A DNA stretch of 64,000 nt from NCBI GenBank assembly GCA_023382975.1, contig JAHDXO010000009.1, positions 124,001-188,000 of the forward strand, in the 5' to 3' direction. Both the position numbers and the translations under genes were made by a program. Shown here one piece after another: positions 9,656 to 19,532 of the stretch. A model generated the notes under the pieces. It saw only the letters and a list, made by a program, of their open reading frames with translations. It was not told the DNA's origin and ran no database searches. Position 1 is the first letter of the stretch; each line of letters starts with the position of its first letter. Source of the DNA: Pirellulaceae bacterium (lineage in GTDB: Bacteria > Planctomycetota > Planctomycetia > Pirellulales > Pirellulaceae).

Positions 9656-9988
9656 TTAGCCCGGTGATGGCTGCAATTGGTCGAGTAGTTGTTTGGCCTT
9701 GGCGGCCCGTTCGCCGGGCGATGCCTTCAGCAGATCTTGGAAGCCTTGATCCAGAACACCGGCTCGGTCTGCATCGACTTTCCGCACGGCCTCGACCAGC
9801 ATCGGAAACGACTCGGCTTCGCTGCCCAGCGGTTGTCCTTCGGCGTAACGCTGGAGAATCGAGCGGGGTTCGAACAGCGGATCGTTCGCGGCCTGAACCT
9901 CGATCTGTTGCTCCTTCACGGCACCGCCGCACCCTGCGAACCAAGACAATAGCCCCAGGGCGACAATGCATGAAATCCTTGGCGACAT
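9656..9988 (-). CDS. small lipoprotein downstream of a DUF1559 gene
   Basis: A 110-residue protein with a lipoprotein signal (ALGLLSWFAGCGG, lipobox LSWFAGC) and a helical C-terminal part rich in Leu, Lys and Glu. GAAGGAAAC precedes the ATG at 9988. It lies 15 bases downstream of the DUF1559 gene on the same strand. In planctomycetes small lipoproteins commonly follow DUF1559 genes, as also at 61777-62187. The function is unknown. Confidence 0.75.
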   Translation of the reverse strand: MSPRISCIVALGLLSWFAGCGGAVKEQQIEVQAANDPLFEPRSILQRYAEGQPLGSEAESFPMLVEAVRKVDADRAGVLDQGFQDLLKASPGERAAKAKQLLDQLQPSPG

Positions 9989-10003
9989 GTTCGTTTCCTT
10001 CGC

Positions 10004-11020
10004 TCAGAAATTGCCAATCGGATGACGATCTCGACGGTTCCCCAGGCGTTGAAAGAGGAGTACGTCGATGGAATTGTTGATGAACCGCACCGAGGCGTCT
10101 CCCATCGCCGCGTTGACTCCGCCAGGATGCAAGCTGCGCGGCGGGATAATCCCGTAGCCCCAGTCGTGCGCCCCGCCCGGGCAGCAGTCACCGCCCGCAC
10201 TCGGATAGGCCCAGTTCGGCGGCGCGGCGGTGGTCAAGGTACATTGAGCGGCAGAATACCACGCCCACAAGGTTCCATTGTTCGACCGCACTCCGGACGG
10301 ACTGGTCTGTGCCTGGCTCCCGATCGCCACCAGTTCTGCTTCCGTCGGAAAATCCTGGTTGACGACGGACGTGAACAGTCCGTTGTTGGTATAGAAAATG
10401 TCGTACGGATACAAACCCGTCGTGCCGGACATCCCGGAGCCCGAGAGGAACTCGGACAACATGAGCGTGTTGGAGAGTCCGTCGATCACATCGGCCATTG
10501 CCCGATCGTGTTGATAAGCGAACATCCCGTTGAAGTTATTCCCCGCCCAAACTGTCTGAACCGAACTGCCTGTCGACCATCCGTAGTTGGTTCCTGGCCC
10601 AGTCCATCCGTTCGGGTGCGTGGTGGGAGCTGGAAGAGCTGACGGACAGCGAAATCCTTTGATCGGGGTGTTCATCAGCGTGTTTCGGAACCAGTTCCAG
10701 TCCGTGGGGCGAGATTCTCCTTCGTCGAACAGCGAGGCTTGTTCGATGAAGGGCAACAGATGGTAGTTGGCCCCGATTGCCTCCCAGGCGTTGCCGCCGA
10801 CCTGTCGGTAATTGCGAGGGAACTTCTTGTGCGCATCGTGGAAGTTGTGCATGGCCACCGCCAGTTGTTTGACATTGTTCGAGCACTGGCTGCGGCGCGC
10901 GGCCTCGCGGGCGGCCTGGATGGCAGGCAGCAACAAGGCCACCAGAATGCCAATAATGGCGATGACGACCAACAATTCGACCAGGGTGAAACCCCGCAAA
11001 CCCATTCGACGTACGTTCAT
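10004..11020 (-). CDS. DUF1559 prepilin-type protein
   Basis: A 338-residue protein with a type IV pilin/pseudopilin N-terminus: [20 protein letters not shown], where cleavage occurs before Phe and the fifth residue is Glu. It is followed by the planctomycete hallmark [19 protein letters not shown]. The globular part and the C-terminal [16 protein letters not shown] motif place it in DUF1559, a family highly expanded in planctomycetes and thought to be surface or secretion-associated pseudopilins. GGAG precedes the ATG by eight bases. It forms a unit with the small lipoprotein downstream. Confidence 0.93.
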   Translation of the reverse strand: MNVRRMGLRGFTLVELLVVIAIIGILVALLLPAIQAAREAARRSQCSNNVKQLAVAMHNFHDAHKKFPRNYRQVGGNAWEAIGANYHLLPFIEQASLFDEGESRPTDWNWFRNTLMNTPIKGFRCPSALPAPTTHPNGWTGPGTNYGWSTGSSVQTVWAGNNFNGMFAYQHDRAMADVIDGLSNTLMLSEFLSGSGMSGTTGLYPYDIFYTNNGLFTSVVNQDFPTEAELVAIGSQAQTSPSGVRSNNGTLWAWYSAAQCTLTTAAPPNWAYPSAGGDCCPGGAHDWGYGIIPPRSLHPGGVNAAMGDASVRFINNSIDVLLFQRLGNRRDRHPIGNF

Positions 11021-11382
11021 TGCAGGAACTCCAAAACCAAGGATGACGAAGAGGAAATCGCTATTTTTGCATGGCGCAAACCATTCAGGGCGTGGACAAA
11101 TCGATCAGTACGCCGGTTGGAAGCTCGCGCACGTTCATCGTGCGTGAAGTACGGCTCGCGCGGGAAGGAAGATCGTAGAGGAATCGCTGGCGGGTGTGCT
11201 TCTCTGCTTCCGAGGGCAAATTACCTACCCCCCATGTTACACGCGACTTTCCCGATTTGCAAGCTTCAAATTTCGACCGATTCACGCCAGTACGATTGCC
11301 GTTGAGCCACGGAGCGCGTTAGACTCCCGCCCTGCTGCTGTGGGTGCGTGACACGTTCGTCCCATCGAGAAACGAGGCCCGT
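11021..11382. other. intergenic region, nothing recognised
   Basis: This 362-base gap separates divergent genes (DUF1559 protein to the left, TPR protein to the right) and must hold both promoters. I see no clear consensus promoter, RNA gene or repeat. Confidence 0.35.
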
Positions 11383-11721
11383 ATGAGCCTGACGGATTGG
11401 CTGAAGAGTTTGTTTACGACTCGGGGAAAATCGCTTTCTCTATATCGAAGCGGAATGGCCAAGGCGAACCGTCGCGACTACAACGGGGCGATCGCAGATT
11501 ATTCGGAAGCGATCCAGTCGCCACACGTTCCACCGGATGTCAGGGCCATGGCGATCTACAATCGGGCACTCGCCTACTCGGCGATTCATGAAGACGAGCA
11601 CGCGGCCGAGGATCTCGCCGCCGTGCTGGCCACGCCGGACTTGCCCGACAACATCCGATTGGCGGCCCAGCAGCGTCGGGAGCGGATTCGACGGCGAGGC
11701 GAGGACGACAAGGACGCTTGA
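11383..11721 (+). CDS. small tetratricopeptide-repeat protein
   Basis: A 112-residue protein with TPR-like helices: AKANRRDYNGAIADYSEAI, then AMAIYNRALAYSAIHEDEHA, a classical TPR A/B helix pattern. The N-terminus MSLTDWLKSLFTTRG is amphipathic and the C-terminus is very basic then acidic (RRERIRRRGEDDKDA). I placed the start at ATG 11383 rather than GTG 11344, because only the former is preceded by a purine-rich stretch and begins a typical protein N-terminus. A protein-protein interaction role is likely. No partner is evident. Confidence 0.7.
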   Translation: MSLTDWLKSLFTTRGKSLSLYRSGMAKANRRDYNGAIADYSEAIQSPHVPPDVRAMAIYNRALAYSAIHEDEHAAEDLAAVLATPDLPDNIRLAAQQRRERIRRRGEDDKDA

Positions 11722-11923
11722 TCCAACGGTTCGATGCATCGGCCGCATATCGCGAATCCCTGCCAGCCGCGCGGCCCTTGGCTGCGTCTGCAAAACGGCA
11801 ATTCGGGTTGCTCACGCCTCGGCGTGGGGGTAGACTGGCATAGGTCTCTTTGAGTTTCCACGTCGGCCCGTCCGCAGTAGAACGATTTCATCAATGGCGG
11901 GACCGCGGCCCCGGAGCACTCGG

Positions 11924-14455
11924 ATGAAAAGCATCGGCACTAGATTCTGCTTCTACGTCGGCTTGTTCGCCTTGATCTTCGCGGGCATCGTCCTGGCGCG
12001 GACCTGGACCTCGACGCAGCGATCACTCGAACATCTGACGGACAAGCAAGCCCGCTTGGCGCTGGCCTTCGATCTGGCGATCCGCGACTATGTGGCGGAA
12101 CACATACGTCCGGCGATGGAAGCGAGGATCGGAGAAGACGAGTTCGTTATCGAGGCGATGTCGACCTCGTACGTGGCGCGAAACGTCTTCGATCGCGTCA
12201 ACGAGCAATTCCCGGAATACATCATCAAGTTCTCGTCCGACAACCCGCGCAACGCTCGCAACCTGGCCGGGCCGTTGGAAAGCAAGGTATTGCAGTTCTT
12301 CCGCGAAAATCCCAACGAAACGACCTGGGCCGGCGTGCTCCCGTTGAACGACCAAGATCACTACGTGCGCAGCCATGTGATGCGGATCGAGCAAGCGTGT
12401 TTGCGATGTCACGGCGTGCCGGAAGAAGCGCCCGTGGCGATGATCGAGCGATACCCGACGATGCAAGGCTACGGTTATCAGGTCGGCGACGTGGCCGGGA
12501 TGGATCTGGTGGGAATCCCCGTCTCGACGGTGCAAGAGAGGTTGCACGGCGACGTGGCCAGCAATCTGGCAGCCATGCTGGCGTGTGTCACCGTGATGTT
12601 CGGAGCGATTGTGGTGGCATTCCGCGGAGTGGTCGGCAGGCGGTTGTCGAAGATCACTTCGCACTTCCGGTCCGCCGTCCAGGCGGAGAATGTGCCGCTG
12701 CACCCGGTGCCGGAGAGCGGTGGCGACGAGATCAGCGTGCTGGCGTCCAGTTTCAATACGCTGGCCGGCCGCCTGCGGCAAGTGCATGCGTCGCTCGAAG
12801 AGCGAGTCCAGCAGCGCACGGCGGAGTTGGAACAGGCCAATCGGGAATTGCAGCGGGCCATCCAGGCGTCCGAAGTGGCGAGTCGCGCAAAAGGCGACTT
12901 CCTGGCGAACATGAGCCACGAAATCCGCACCCCGATGAACGCGATCATCGGCATGACGGATCTCGTGCTGGATACCGACTTGACCGAATCCCAGCGGGAC
13001 TATCTGCGGATGGTCCAGGATTCCGGGCAGGCGCTGCTTCGTTTGCTGAACGACATCCTGGATTTCTCGAAGATCGAAGCCGGCAAGCTGGACTTCGACG
13101 AGGTTGGATTCAGCCTGCGCGAACGGATTGGGAACGTGATGCGTTCCTTCGCGCTGCAAGCACACCAGAAGAATCTCGAATTGGCTTGCCGGATTCACGC
13201 GGAGGTTCCGGACGGAGTCGTCGGTGACCCAACACGCATGGACCAAATCCTGGTCAATCTGGTCAGCAACGCCGTCAAGTTTACGGAGAAGGGCGAGATC
13301 GTTGTCCGGGTGGATTGCGAGGGCTGCACGGATGGCAAGGCGACCCTGCACCTCTCCGTCCAGGACACGGGGATCGGGATTTCCGCGGACAAGCGGGACT
13401 TGATTTTCGGAACCTTCACCCAGGCGGACACCTCGACCACTCGGCGATTCGGCGGCTCGGGACTTGGCCTCGCCATCACGCGGCGTTTGGTCGAATTGAT
13501 GGACGGGCGGATCTGGGTGGAAAGCGAAGTCGGGCGCGGCAGCGCGTTTCACGTTGTCCTGACGCTGCCGTTGCTCGCTGGGCGGTTGCCCGCGCCGCGC
13601 AAGTTCACCCCGGCCGAGTTCGCGGGGACGCCGGTGTTGATCGTGGACGACAATGCCACCAACCGCTTGATCCTGGAGGAGATGATTGGCAACTGGGGCA
13701 TGGCGACCACATCGGCGAGCGGTCCCGACGAGGCTTTTCGCATGCTTCAGCAAGCCGCGGCGAAGGGGCGACCGTTCCGCATCGCCGTGCTGGACGTCCA
13801 CATGCCGGAGGTGGATGGTTTGACGCTGGCCGATTGGATCCGCAACGACCCGCAGTTGGCCGATATCGTGTTGATCGTGCTGACGTCCGGGTCGCATGCG
13901 GGGGATCTCGCCCGTTGCCGGCGGCTGAAGATCGCGAGTCATCTGTTGAAGCCCGTGAAACAATCCGAGTTGTTCGATGCCTTCGCCGCTTCGCTGGGAG
14001 TGGAAATGCCCGAGGAAGACGAGCGACCGGTCCCGACCGAACCCCCGCCGCCGCTGCTTCCGCTGGACATCTTGCTGGTCGAAGACAGTCTGGTCAATCA
14101 GAAACTGGCGACCCTACTGCTGAAAAAACAGGGGCACCGTGTCACGGTGGCCAACAACGGGCGCGAGGCGCTGCTGCAACTGACGGAAAAGCGATTCGAT
14201 GTGGTCTTGATGGATGTGGAAATGCCGGAGATGGACGGTCTGGAAGCGACGGCCGTAACCCGCGCCAAAGAACGCCAGACCGGAGACCATGTGCCCATCA
14301 TCGCCATGACGGCGCACGCCTTGAAGGGCGACCGCGAGCGGTTCCTCGCGGCCGGAATGGACGAATACGTCAGCAAGCCGATACGCGCCGCGATTCTGTT
14401 CCAAACCATCCAGCAGGTTTTGCAGCGACAAGCCATGCGAAACGCGGCGCCCTAA
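11924..14455 (+). CDS. hybrid sensor histidine kinase with haem-type (Tll0287/DUF3365) sensor domain
   Basis: An 843-residue membrane sensor. In order: TM1 (about 8-28), a periplasmic DUF3365/Tll0287-like domain with a c-type haem motif C159-LR-C162-H163, TM2 (about 208-230), a HAMP region, a coiled coil ([19 protein letters not shown]), a HisKA domain with H332 in [15 protein letters not shown], and an HATPase domain ([23 protein letters not shown]). Two receiver domains follow, with phospho-acceptors D624 (LDVHMPE) and D764 (MDVEMPE). GGAG precedes the ATG at 11924, which I prefer to the ATG at 11894. It probably senses redox state or a gas through covalently bound haem. No cognate regulator lies beside it. 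Confidence 0.92.
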   Translation: MKSIGTRFCFYVGLFALIFAGIVLARTWTSTQRSLEHLTDKQARLALAFDLAIRDYVAEHIRPAMEARIGEDEFVIEAMSTSYVARNVFDRVNEQFPEYIIKFSSDNPRNARNLAGPLESKVLQFFRENPNETTWAGVLPLNDQDHYVRSHVMRIEQACLRCHGVPEEAPVAMIERYPTMQGYGYQVGDVAGMDLVGIPVSTVQERLHGDVASNLAAMLACVTVMFGAIVVAFRGVVGRRLSKITSHFRSAVQAENVPLHPVPESGGDEISVLASSFNTLAGRLRQVHASLEERVQQRTAELEQANRELQRAIQASEVASRAKGDFLANMSHEIRTPMNAIIGMTDLVLDTDLTESQRDYLRMVQDSGQALLRLLNDILDFSKIEAGKLDFDEVGFSLRERIGNVMRSFALQAHQKNLELACRIHAEVPDGVVGDPTRMDQILVNLVSNAVKFTEKGEIVVRVDCEGCTDGKATLHLSVQDTGIGISADKRDLIFGTFTQADTSTTRRFGGSGLGLAITRRLVELMDGRIWVESEVGRGSAFHVVLTLPLLAGRLPAPRKFTPAEFAGTPVLIVDDNATNRLILEEMIGNWGMATTSASGPDEAFRMLQQAAAKGRPFRIAVLDVHMPEVDGLTLADWIRNDPQLADIVLIVLTSGSHAGDLARCRRLKIASHLLKPVKQSELFDAFAASLGVEMPEEDERPVPTEPPPPLLPLDILLVEDSLVNQKLATLLLKKQGHRVTVANNGREALLQLTEKRFDVVLMDVEMPEMDGLEATAVTRAKERQTGDHVPIIAMTAHALKGDRERFLAAGMDEYVSKPIRAAILFQTIQQVLQRQAMRNAAP

Positions 14456-14596
14456 CGCGGCCTCGCTGCGCTCGGCCGCAACCGAAGCGGCATGGCTATC
14501 CGAACTCTGCCGGGTTGAATTGCACGGCTCGGAGAGCCATGCTTCCAAGATGCTCGCACCGTGCGCGCATCATGCACCGTCCGATGGAGACAGACC

Positions 14597-16927
14597 ATGA
14601 ATCGGAAGCTTGCCTGGTATCTTGGCTCGATGTGCCTGGTTGCCTGCTGCGGGGCTCCCGTCGTCGCAGCGGATTCGGCCACGCCGGCATGGCTGCCGGG
14701 CACGAAGGTGCTCGACTGGCCGGACGAGGATCTTTCCTCGCGGATGATGGACGGATCGCACCAGTTTGTGGAACGCAAGATCGCCGAAGCGGAGCGAGGG
14801 CGCGACCGGTACTGGAGGATCGACGCGACGTCGCGCGGGGCTTACGAAGCGTCGATCGCCGAGAACCGCCAGGCATTGCGAGAAATCCTCGGCGCGGTCG
14901 ATCCAAGATCCGCACCGCGGATGGAACGTTACGGCGACGACAATTCGATGGCGATGGTCGCGGAGACTTCCGGATACCGGGTTCTGCAGGTGCGGTGGGA
15001 CGTGCTGCCAGGAGTCACCGCAGAGGGGCTGTTGGTACAGCCCAAGCAACCCGCCGTTGCCTGCGTGGTGGCCCTGGCTGACGCCGACCAGACCCCGGAG
15101 CAACTGCTCGGGCTGGCGCCGGGAATCGATGCCGCCAACCAGTTCGCGCGGCGACTGGCCGAACAAGGCTGCGAAGTGCTCGTCCCGGTCCTGGTGCAAC
15201 GCACGTTGCTCGACACAACCGACAAGCAGATTCAGAGCACGCGGCAGACTTGCCGCGAGTGGATCTACCGCCAGGCATTTCACATGGGACGGCACGTGAT
15301 TGGCTACGAGGTGCAGAAGGTGCTCGCCGCCGTTGACTGGTTCCGTCAGCAGCATGGCGATTCAATGCCGACCGGCGTCGTCGGTCACGCGGAGGGCGGC
15401 TTGCTCGCTCTCTATTCGGCGGCTCTCGATCCTCGCATCGATGCGGTGTTGGTCAGCGGTTACTTCGAATCCCGCCAGCGGGTTTGGGCGGAACCGATCT
15501 ATCGCAACATCTGGAGCCTCTTGCGGCGATTCGGCGACGCGGAGATCGCGTCCTTGGTGCTGCCGCGCCATTTGGTGATCGAACACAGTCCCGTGGTCAC
15601 CATCGCGGACCACAAGGGCGACTGGAAGACGCCGGAAGCCGAGTCCGTACAGAGCGAATTTCGGCGGATTCCCAAGTTGGCCGGGTTTCCTCGGCCGTCC
15701 CTGATCATCGGCGACGGCGGCCAGGCGGTCGGACCCGGTTCGGAGGGCGCGCTGCGCGAGTTCCTCCAGCGTCTCGGCGCCGCGTGGAACGCAAACCCCG
15801 TGCGGGACGTACCGGTCGATCTCCGGCGCGACATCGAGCCGACGGAACGGCATCGTCAGACGGTGCGGCAACTCGAACAGCACGTGCAATCGCTGGTACG
15901 CGAGTCGGAACGGATCCGGGACCAGTTCTTCCTGTACGCCGCGATGCCTGAATTGGCGGATCTGCGCTGGAGTACGCGGAAGGAGCACCCGGTGCATCCC
16001 GCCGAGCGTTTTGCCGACGCAGCCCGCGCATTCCGAGAACGTTTTCAGACGGAGGCGATGGGACACTTCGACGAGCCGTACCAGCCGCCTAGTCCTCGGA
16101 CCCGCAAGGTCGCGGAAACGGAGCGGTGGACCGCGTACGATGTGGTCCTGGATGTTTGGCCCGAAGTCTTCGCGTGGGGCGTGCTGGTTGTGCCGAAGGA
16201 CTTGAAGCCCGGCGAGCGGCGCCCCGTCGTGGTCTGTCAGCACGGCCGCAACGGCTTGCCCCGCGACACGCTCGACCGGGACCTGCCGGCCTACAACAAC
16301 TTCGCCTCGCGACTTGCGGAACGAGGCTTCATCACCTTCGCTCCGCACAATCTGTACCGCGGCGAAGACCGCTACCGCTGGCTCAGCCGCAAAGCCAATA
16401 CGATCCAGGCGACCTTGTTCTCGTTCATCATCGCGCAGCATGATCAGATCTTGCGCTGGCTGGACACACTGCCCTTCGTCGATGGCCAGCGGATCGCGTT
16501 CTACGGCTTGAGCTACGGCGGCGAAACAGCGATGCGGGTGCCGCCTGTCCTGGAGAAATACTGTCTGTCGATCTGTTCGGGCGACTTCAACCAGTGGACC
16601 ACGAAAGTCGCCTCGACGGATCAGCCCTTCAGCTTCATGCGGACGATCGAGTGGGAAATGCCGTACTGGAATCTGGGCCAGACGTTTGATTACGCGGAGA
16701 TGGCCTATCTGATGGTTCCGCGGCCCTTCATGGTCGAACGCGGTCACCTGGACCTAGTGGGCCGCGACGCCTGGGTGGCTCACGAGTACGCGAAAGTGCG
16801 CTGGCTGTACGCCCAACTGGGTTTGGCCGATCGCACGGAGATCGAATACTTTCAGGGCGGACACAGCATCCACGGCGAAGGAACGTTCGACTTTCTTCAC
16901 AGGCATCTCGATTGGCCCGCCCCCTGA
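14597..16927 (+). CDS. secreted tandem alpha/beta-hydrolase (dienelactone hydrolase-like) protein
   Basis: A 776-residue protein with a signal peptide (LAWYLGSMCLVACCGAPVVAA) and two alpha/beta-hydrolase units. The second has the nucleophile elbow GLSYGG (S639) and a late GGHSIHG (H756), consistent with an active Ser hydrolase. The first unit has VVGHAEGG, where the nucleophile position is Ala (A265), so it is probably catalytically dead. GGAGACAGACC precedes the ATG at 14597. It is probably an exported esterase or acetyl-xylan-type esterase. The substrate is unknown. Confidence 0.8.
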   Translation: MNRKLAWYLGSMCLVACCGAPVVAADSATPAWLPGTKVLDWPDEDLSSRMMDGSHQFVERKIAEAERGRDRYWRIDATSRGAYEASIAENRQALREILGAVDPRSAPRMERYGDDNSMAMVAETSGYRVLQVRWDVLPGVTAEGLLVQPKQPAVACVVALADADQTPEQLLGLAPGIDAANQFARRLAEQGCEVLVPVLVQRTLLDTTDKQIQSTRQTCREWIYRQAFHMGRHVIGYEVQKVLAAVDWFRQQHGDSMPTGVVGHAEGGLLALYSAALDPRIDAVLVSGYFESRQRVWAEPIYRNIWSLLRRFGDAEIASLVLPRHLVIEHSPVVTIADHKGDWKTPEAESVQSEFRRIPKLAGFPRPSLIIGDGGQAVGPGSEGALREFLQRLGAAWNANPVRDVPVDLRRDIEPTERHRQTVRQLEQHVQSLVRESERIRDQFFLYAAMPELADLRWSTRKEHPVHPAERFADAARAFRERFQTEAMGHFDEPYQPPSPRTRKVAETERWTAYDVVLDVWPEVFAWGVLVVPKDLKPGERRPVVVCQHGRNGLPRDTLDRDLPAYNNFASRLAERGFITFAPHNLYRGEDRYRWLSRKANTIQATLFSFIIAQHDQILRWLDTLPFVDGQRIAFYGLSYGGETAMRVPPVLEKYCLSICSGDFNQWTTKVASTDQPFSFMRTIEWEMPYWNLGQTFDYAEMAYLMVPRPFMVERGHLDLVGRDAWVAHEYAKVRWLYAQLGLADRTEIEYFQGGHSIHGEGTFDFLHRHLDWPAP

Positions 16928-17293
16928 CGCCTCGCCAACGATGGGAATCCGTGAGCTCGAATTTCCGCTATTCGGGTAGAAATCCAAAGACATCGGGCAA
17001 CGACGACGACGGTGGCGGCGTCTGAATTGTCTCGTGCATGTTTCCGGGCACGACAGCCAATGCGGTAAGCATTCGAGAAAGGGCCGTGGTGAGATGCTCA
17101 TGGTACGGCCAGGCTCGACATTTTCTGTACTCCTTTCCTATCAATGAGTTCGGGCACGGGCGAGCAGCAAGTGGTCGCTCTGGCACGTGGTTCGCTTCTC
17201 GAATTGTTGGTCGAACGGAACTGCACGGCACAACGCAGTCTTCGCACGGACCACCGTTTTCGAGTATTCCTTGGACAGAGAGAGGCGAATCCG
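16928..17293. other. intergenic stretch with weak coding potential only
   Basis: A minus-strand frame (16968-17231) and an upstream extension of the next plus-strand gene (from ATG 17144) are open, but neither has a convincing ribosome binding site nor recognisable motifs. A base run TCGAATTTCC...CTATTCGGGTAG gives no clear structure. I assign no gene. Confidence 0.35.
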
Positions 17294-17710
17294 ATGATGG
17301 TACTGAATGCAGCTCGTGCAGCGGTGCTGTTTTTCTACGGCACGCTGCCGATGGAGGATGTTGTTGTCGAGTCGGTGGACTTGATCGAGGTCAACCATTG
17401 CTACGATGAAGAGGGAAAGCACGTCTTCGATCAGGTCTTGTTCTACGACTGGTCGGCTCAAGACCGTCAATACCACGTGCGTGCTTGGCGCATGCTGAAG
17501 CATCCTTCTCAGATCCCATACCGCGACACCGTCAGCGGTCGGTACGAGGCGACATGGCACGACGGCTGGGTGATGCGCAGCGTCCAGGCAACGACCTTTC
17601 GCGAAACCTGGACGCAGCACGACCCAGAAGTTGCGGCCCGTTCGCATCTGCCGAAAGAACTGCGCCGCGAACTGATCCGCCCCGTATCGATGTCGCGACC
17701 GATTCAGTAA
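17294..17710 (+). CDS. conserved planctomycete-type hypothetical protein
   Basis: A 138-residue cytoplasmic-looking protein (MMVLNAARAAVLFFYGTLP; VDLIEVNHCYDEEGKHVFDQ; YHVRAWRMLKHPSQIPYRD; FRETWTQHDPEV). I recall proteins of this type as planctomycete hypotheticals, but no function is known to me. The start is placed at ATG 17294, preceded by GAGAGAGG. An in-frame ATG at 17144 would add 50 residues of unconvincing sequence. The end of the gene converges on the ATP-grasp gene. Confidence 0.65.
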   Translation: MMVLNAARAAVLFFYGTLPMEDVVVESVDLIEVNHCYDEEGKHVFDQVLFYDWSAQDRQYHVRAWRMLKHPSQIPYRDTVSGRYEATWHDGWVMRSVQATTFRETWTQHDPEVAARSHLPKELRRELIRPVSMSRPIQ

Positions 17711-17768
17711 CTGCGCGGAGCGATCCAGACCGCGGTGGAAAGGGACGTGTCTCGTACAATCGCACGAG

Positions 17769-18998
17769 TCAGACCAGGGCCGCGAGGACTTGACCGGCAA
17801 ACTCTCGAAGCCGCTGCATGACTGCCTCGGGCGTCGCCGCGGCGGCTCGCACCGTGAGCACCGGTTGTCCGACTTCGATTTGCGCCCCGGCGGTTGGCAC
17901 ATCGGCCAGCGGCGACCAGGACGAGCCATCGTTGATCCGAGCGATCAAGTCCTCGAATCGGCTGCCTACGCGGGTTGGCTGGCGGGCAAAGAGAATCGCC
18001 TTGCCGCAGCAGAGCTGCGGATTCGCCGTCGTGGGCGAGGTCAGGAAGCCTTGGCGGCACGCATCGACGTGCATTTGAATTGAGTGGACTTGGCCGCCCC
18101 ACGCGTGCTCGAGAACCTCGACCGAAGCGGTGTACCGCGGATTGACTTCGAGCACAAAGGCACGATGCCCCTGGAGCACCAGATCGACGCCGAACAGGCC
18201 GGACAGCCGAAAACATGCCGCCAAGCAGTCGCCGATTCTCGACAAGACCAGCGCACTGCGGGAATCGATCGCAGCCGGCCAAAGCGAACCGCAGTAGGTG
18301 AAAGGCTCGGCGCCTGTCCAGGCTTCGCCCACGAGTTGACGAGTGACCCCGAGCATCGCTGCTTTGCCGCCTGCCGCGACGAACACAGCGCTGTAACTGA
18401 GTCCGTCGACAAATGCCTGGTGATAGCAGGCTTCGTTCCTGAGCGTAGCGGTCGGCGGATGCGGATTCGTGGAAAGCCGTTCGATCTCGCGACCCCCGCT
18501 GGACCGCAATGGCTTGCGCAGCCAACGGGCGCGGTGTTCTCCGCTCGGCGGCTCCAGCGAGACGTCCGGGGCATCCAGACCGTTCTTGCGAAGACACTCG
18601 GCCAAGCGAAACGGATCGCGGACTGCCCGAAGAATGTCGCCCGGATTGCCGAGCAGCGGTCGCACGGCGGCGATCCGGTCGATCAGCTCCGGATGGTTCT
18701 CCAGTCCACCGGTGTAAATCCAGGGTCCGGCCGGCAAAGACATGGCGGCATCGTACGCACCCTGCGGATAATCCTGGATGGCTGTCCATTTAGCGGCTTT
18801 GGTGAGGTCGCGGTCGCCGAATATATCCGCCGCGGCCGGCTGATACCCGGCACGGTTCGCGGAGTCGGCTGCCGCTCGGGCGCTGGCGCCGACGACAACC
18901 AAGGTCTTGTCGGTTGAGGGCCAAGGGTCCTTGCAAATGGCAGCCGGTTTGGTAACCTCTGCCCCAGGGTTCGATCCCGAATCGTGGTTTCCTGTCAT
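17769..18998 (-). CDS. ATP-grasp protein of the H4MPT-linked C1 locus
   Basis: A 409-residue ATP-grasp-type protein. The ATP-grasp signature FVLEVNPRYTASVEVLEHA (Glu and Asn bind Mg-ATP) lies at about residues 277-295, and the preceding WLRKPLRSSGGREIERL carries the lysine/glycine-rich ATP loop. It is transcribed divergently from fae with only 36 bases between start codons. Related ATP-grasp proteins occur in the archaeal-like C1 gene clusters of methylotrophs and planctomycetes and are thought to help make the methanopterin-type cofactor or its tail. That role is inferred from context. The ATG at 18998 lacks a clear ribosome binding site. Confidence 0.8.
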   Translation of the reverse strand: MTGNHDSGSNPGAEVTKPAAICKDPWPSTDKTLVVVGASARAAADSANRAGYQPAAADIFGDRDLTKAAKWTAIQDYPQGAYDAAMSLPAGPWIYTGGLENHPELIDRIAAVRPLLGNPGDILRAVRDPFRLAECLRKNGLDAPDVSLEPPSGEHRARWLRKPLRSSGGREIERLSTNPHPPTATLRNEACYHQAFVDGLSYSAVFVAAGGKAAMLGVTRQLVGEAWTGAEPFTYCGSLWPAAIDSRSALVLSRIGDCLAACFRLSGLFGVDLVLQGHRAFVLEVNPRYTASVEVLEHAWGGQVHSIQMHVDACRQGFLTSPTTANPQLCCGKAILFARQPTRVGSRFEDLIARINDGSSWSPLADVPTAGAQIEVGQPVLTVRAAAATPEAVMQRLREFAGQVLAALV

Positions 18999-19000
18999 GT

Positions 19001-19006
19001 AGAATT
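19001..19006 (+). promoter_or_regulatory. possible -10 box of the fae promoter
   Basis: TAGAAT, five of six matches to the sigma-70 -10 consensus, stands 29 bases upstream of the fae ATG in a 36-base divergent gap. I do not see a good -35 hexamer, so this is tentative. Confidence 0.25.
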
Positions 19007-19034
19007 CTGTGGGTTTTCAGTACGGAGAAAGTTC

Positions 19035-19532
19035 ATGTCCATGTACATCGGTGAAGCGTTGGCTGGCGGCGGTAACGAGATTGCTCACATTGACTTGCTG
19101 ATTGGCAGCAAGGACGGACCGGTCGGCGTCGCGTTTGCGAACGCCCTGGCTCGCCAAAGCGAAGGACATACGAATCTGCTGGCCGTTCTGACACCCAACC
19201 TTGCCGTCAAGCCGGCGACGGTAATGATTACGAAGGTGACAATCAAGGGGATGAAGCAAGCCGTGCAGATGTTCGGCCCCGCCCAGGCCGCGGTGGCCAA
19301 GGCGGTGGCGGACTGTGTCGCCGAGGGCGTCATTCCGGCCGATCAGTGTGAAGACCTGGTCATCGTGTGCGGCGTCTTCATTCATCCGGCCGCCGAGGAC
19401 GACAAGAAGATCTACGAGTACAACCATGAGGCGACGAAGATGGCCATCGTCAACGCGATGGCAGGCAAGCCGACTGCCCAGGAGATGGTCGCGGGCAAAG
19501 ATTCGGCCCAGCATCCCTTCAAAGGGTTCTGA
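19035..19532 (+). CDS. fae: formaldehyde-activating enzyme
   Basis: A 165-residue protein that condenses formaldehyde with tetrahydromethanopterin to methylene-H4MPT. It shows the strongly conserved Fae sequence GEALAGGGNEIAHIDLLIGS, with the catalytic-type His18, then GPVGVAFANALA and a C-terminal FIHPAAEDDKKIYEYN. GGAG lies eight bases before the ATG at 19035. Its stop overlaps the mtdB start (TGATG), so the two enzymes of successive steps are translationally coupled. Fae is rare outside methylotrophs, planctomycetes and archaea. Confidence 0.97.
   Translation: MSMYIGEALAGGGNEIAHIDLLIGSKDGPVGVAFANALARQSEGHTNLLAVLTPNLAVKPATVMITKVTIKGMKQAVQMFGPAQAAVAKAVADCVAEGVIPADQCEDLVIVCGVFIHPAAEDDKKIYEYNHEATKMAIVNAMAGKPTAQEMVAGKDSAQHPFKGF

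Noticed and set aside
12023..13963. 646-codon antisense frame opposite the hybrid histidine kinase
   Set aside because: No motif or ribosome binding site is seen, and the kinase in the other strand is complete and unambiguous.
16968..17231. 87-codon minus-strand frame after the hydrolase gene
   Set aside because: No ribosome binding site, no recognisable family and overlap with the possible upstream extension of the next gene. Coding cannot be supported.
18960..18985. GGGTTCGATCCC resembling a tRNA T-arm
   Set aside because: No acceptor, D or anticodon stems can be built around it, and it lies in the 5' coding part of the ATP-grasp gene.
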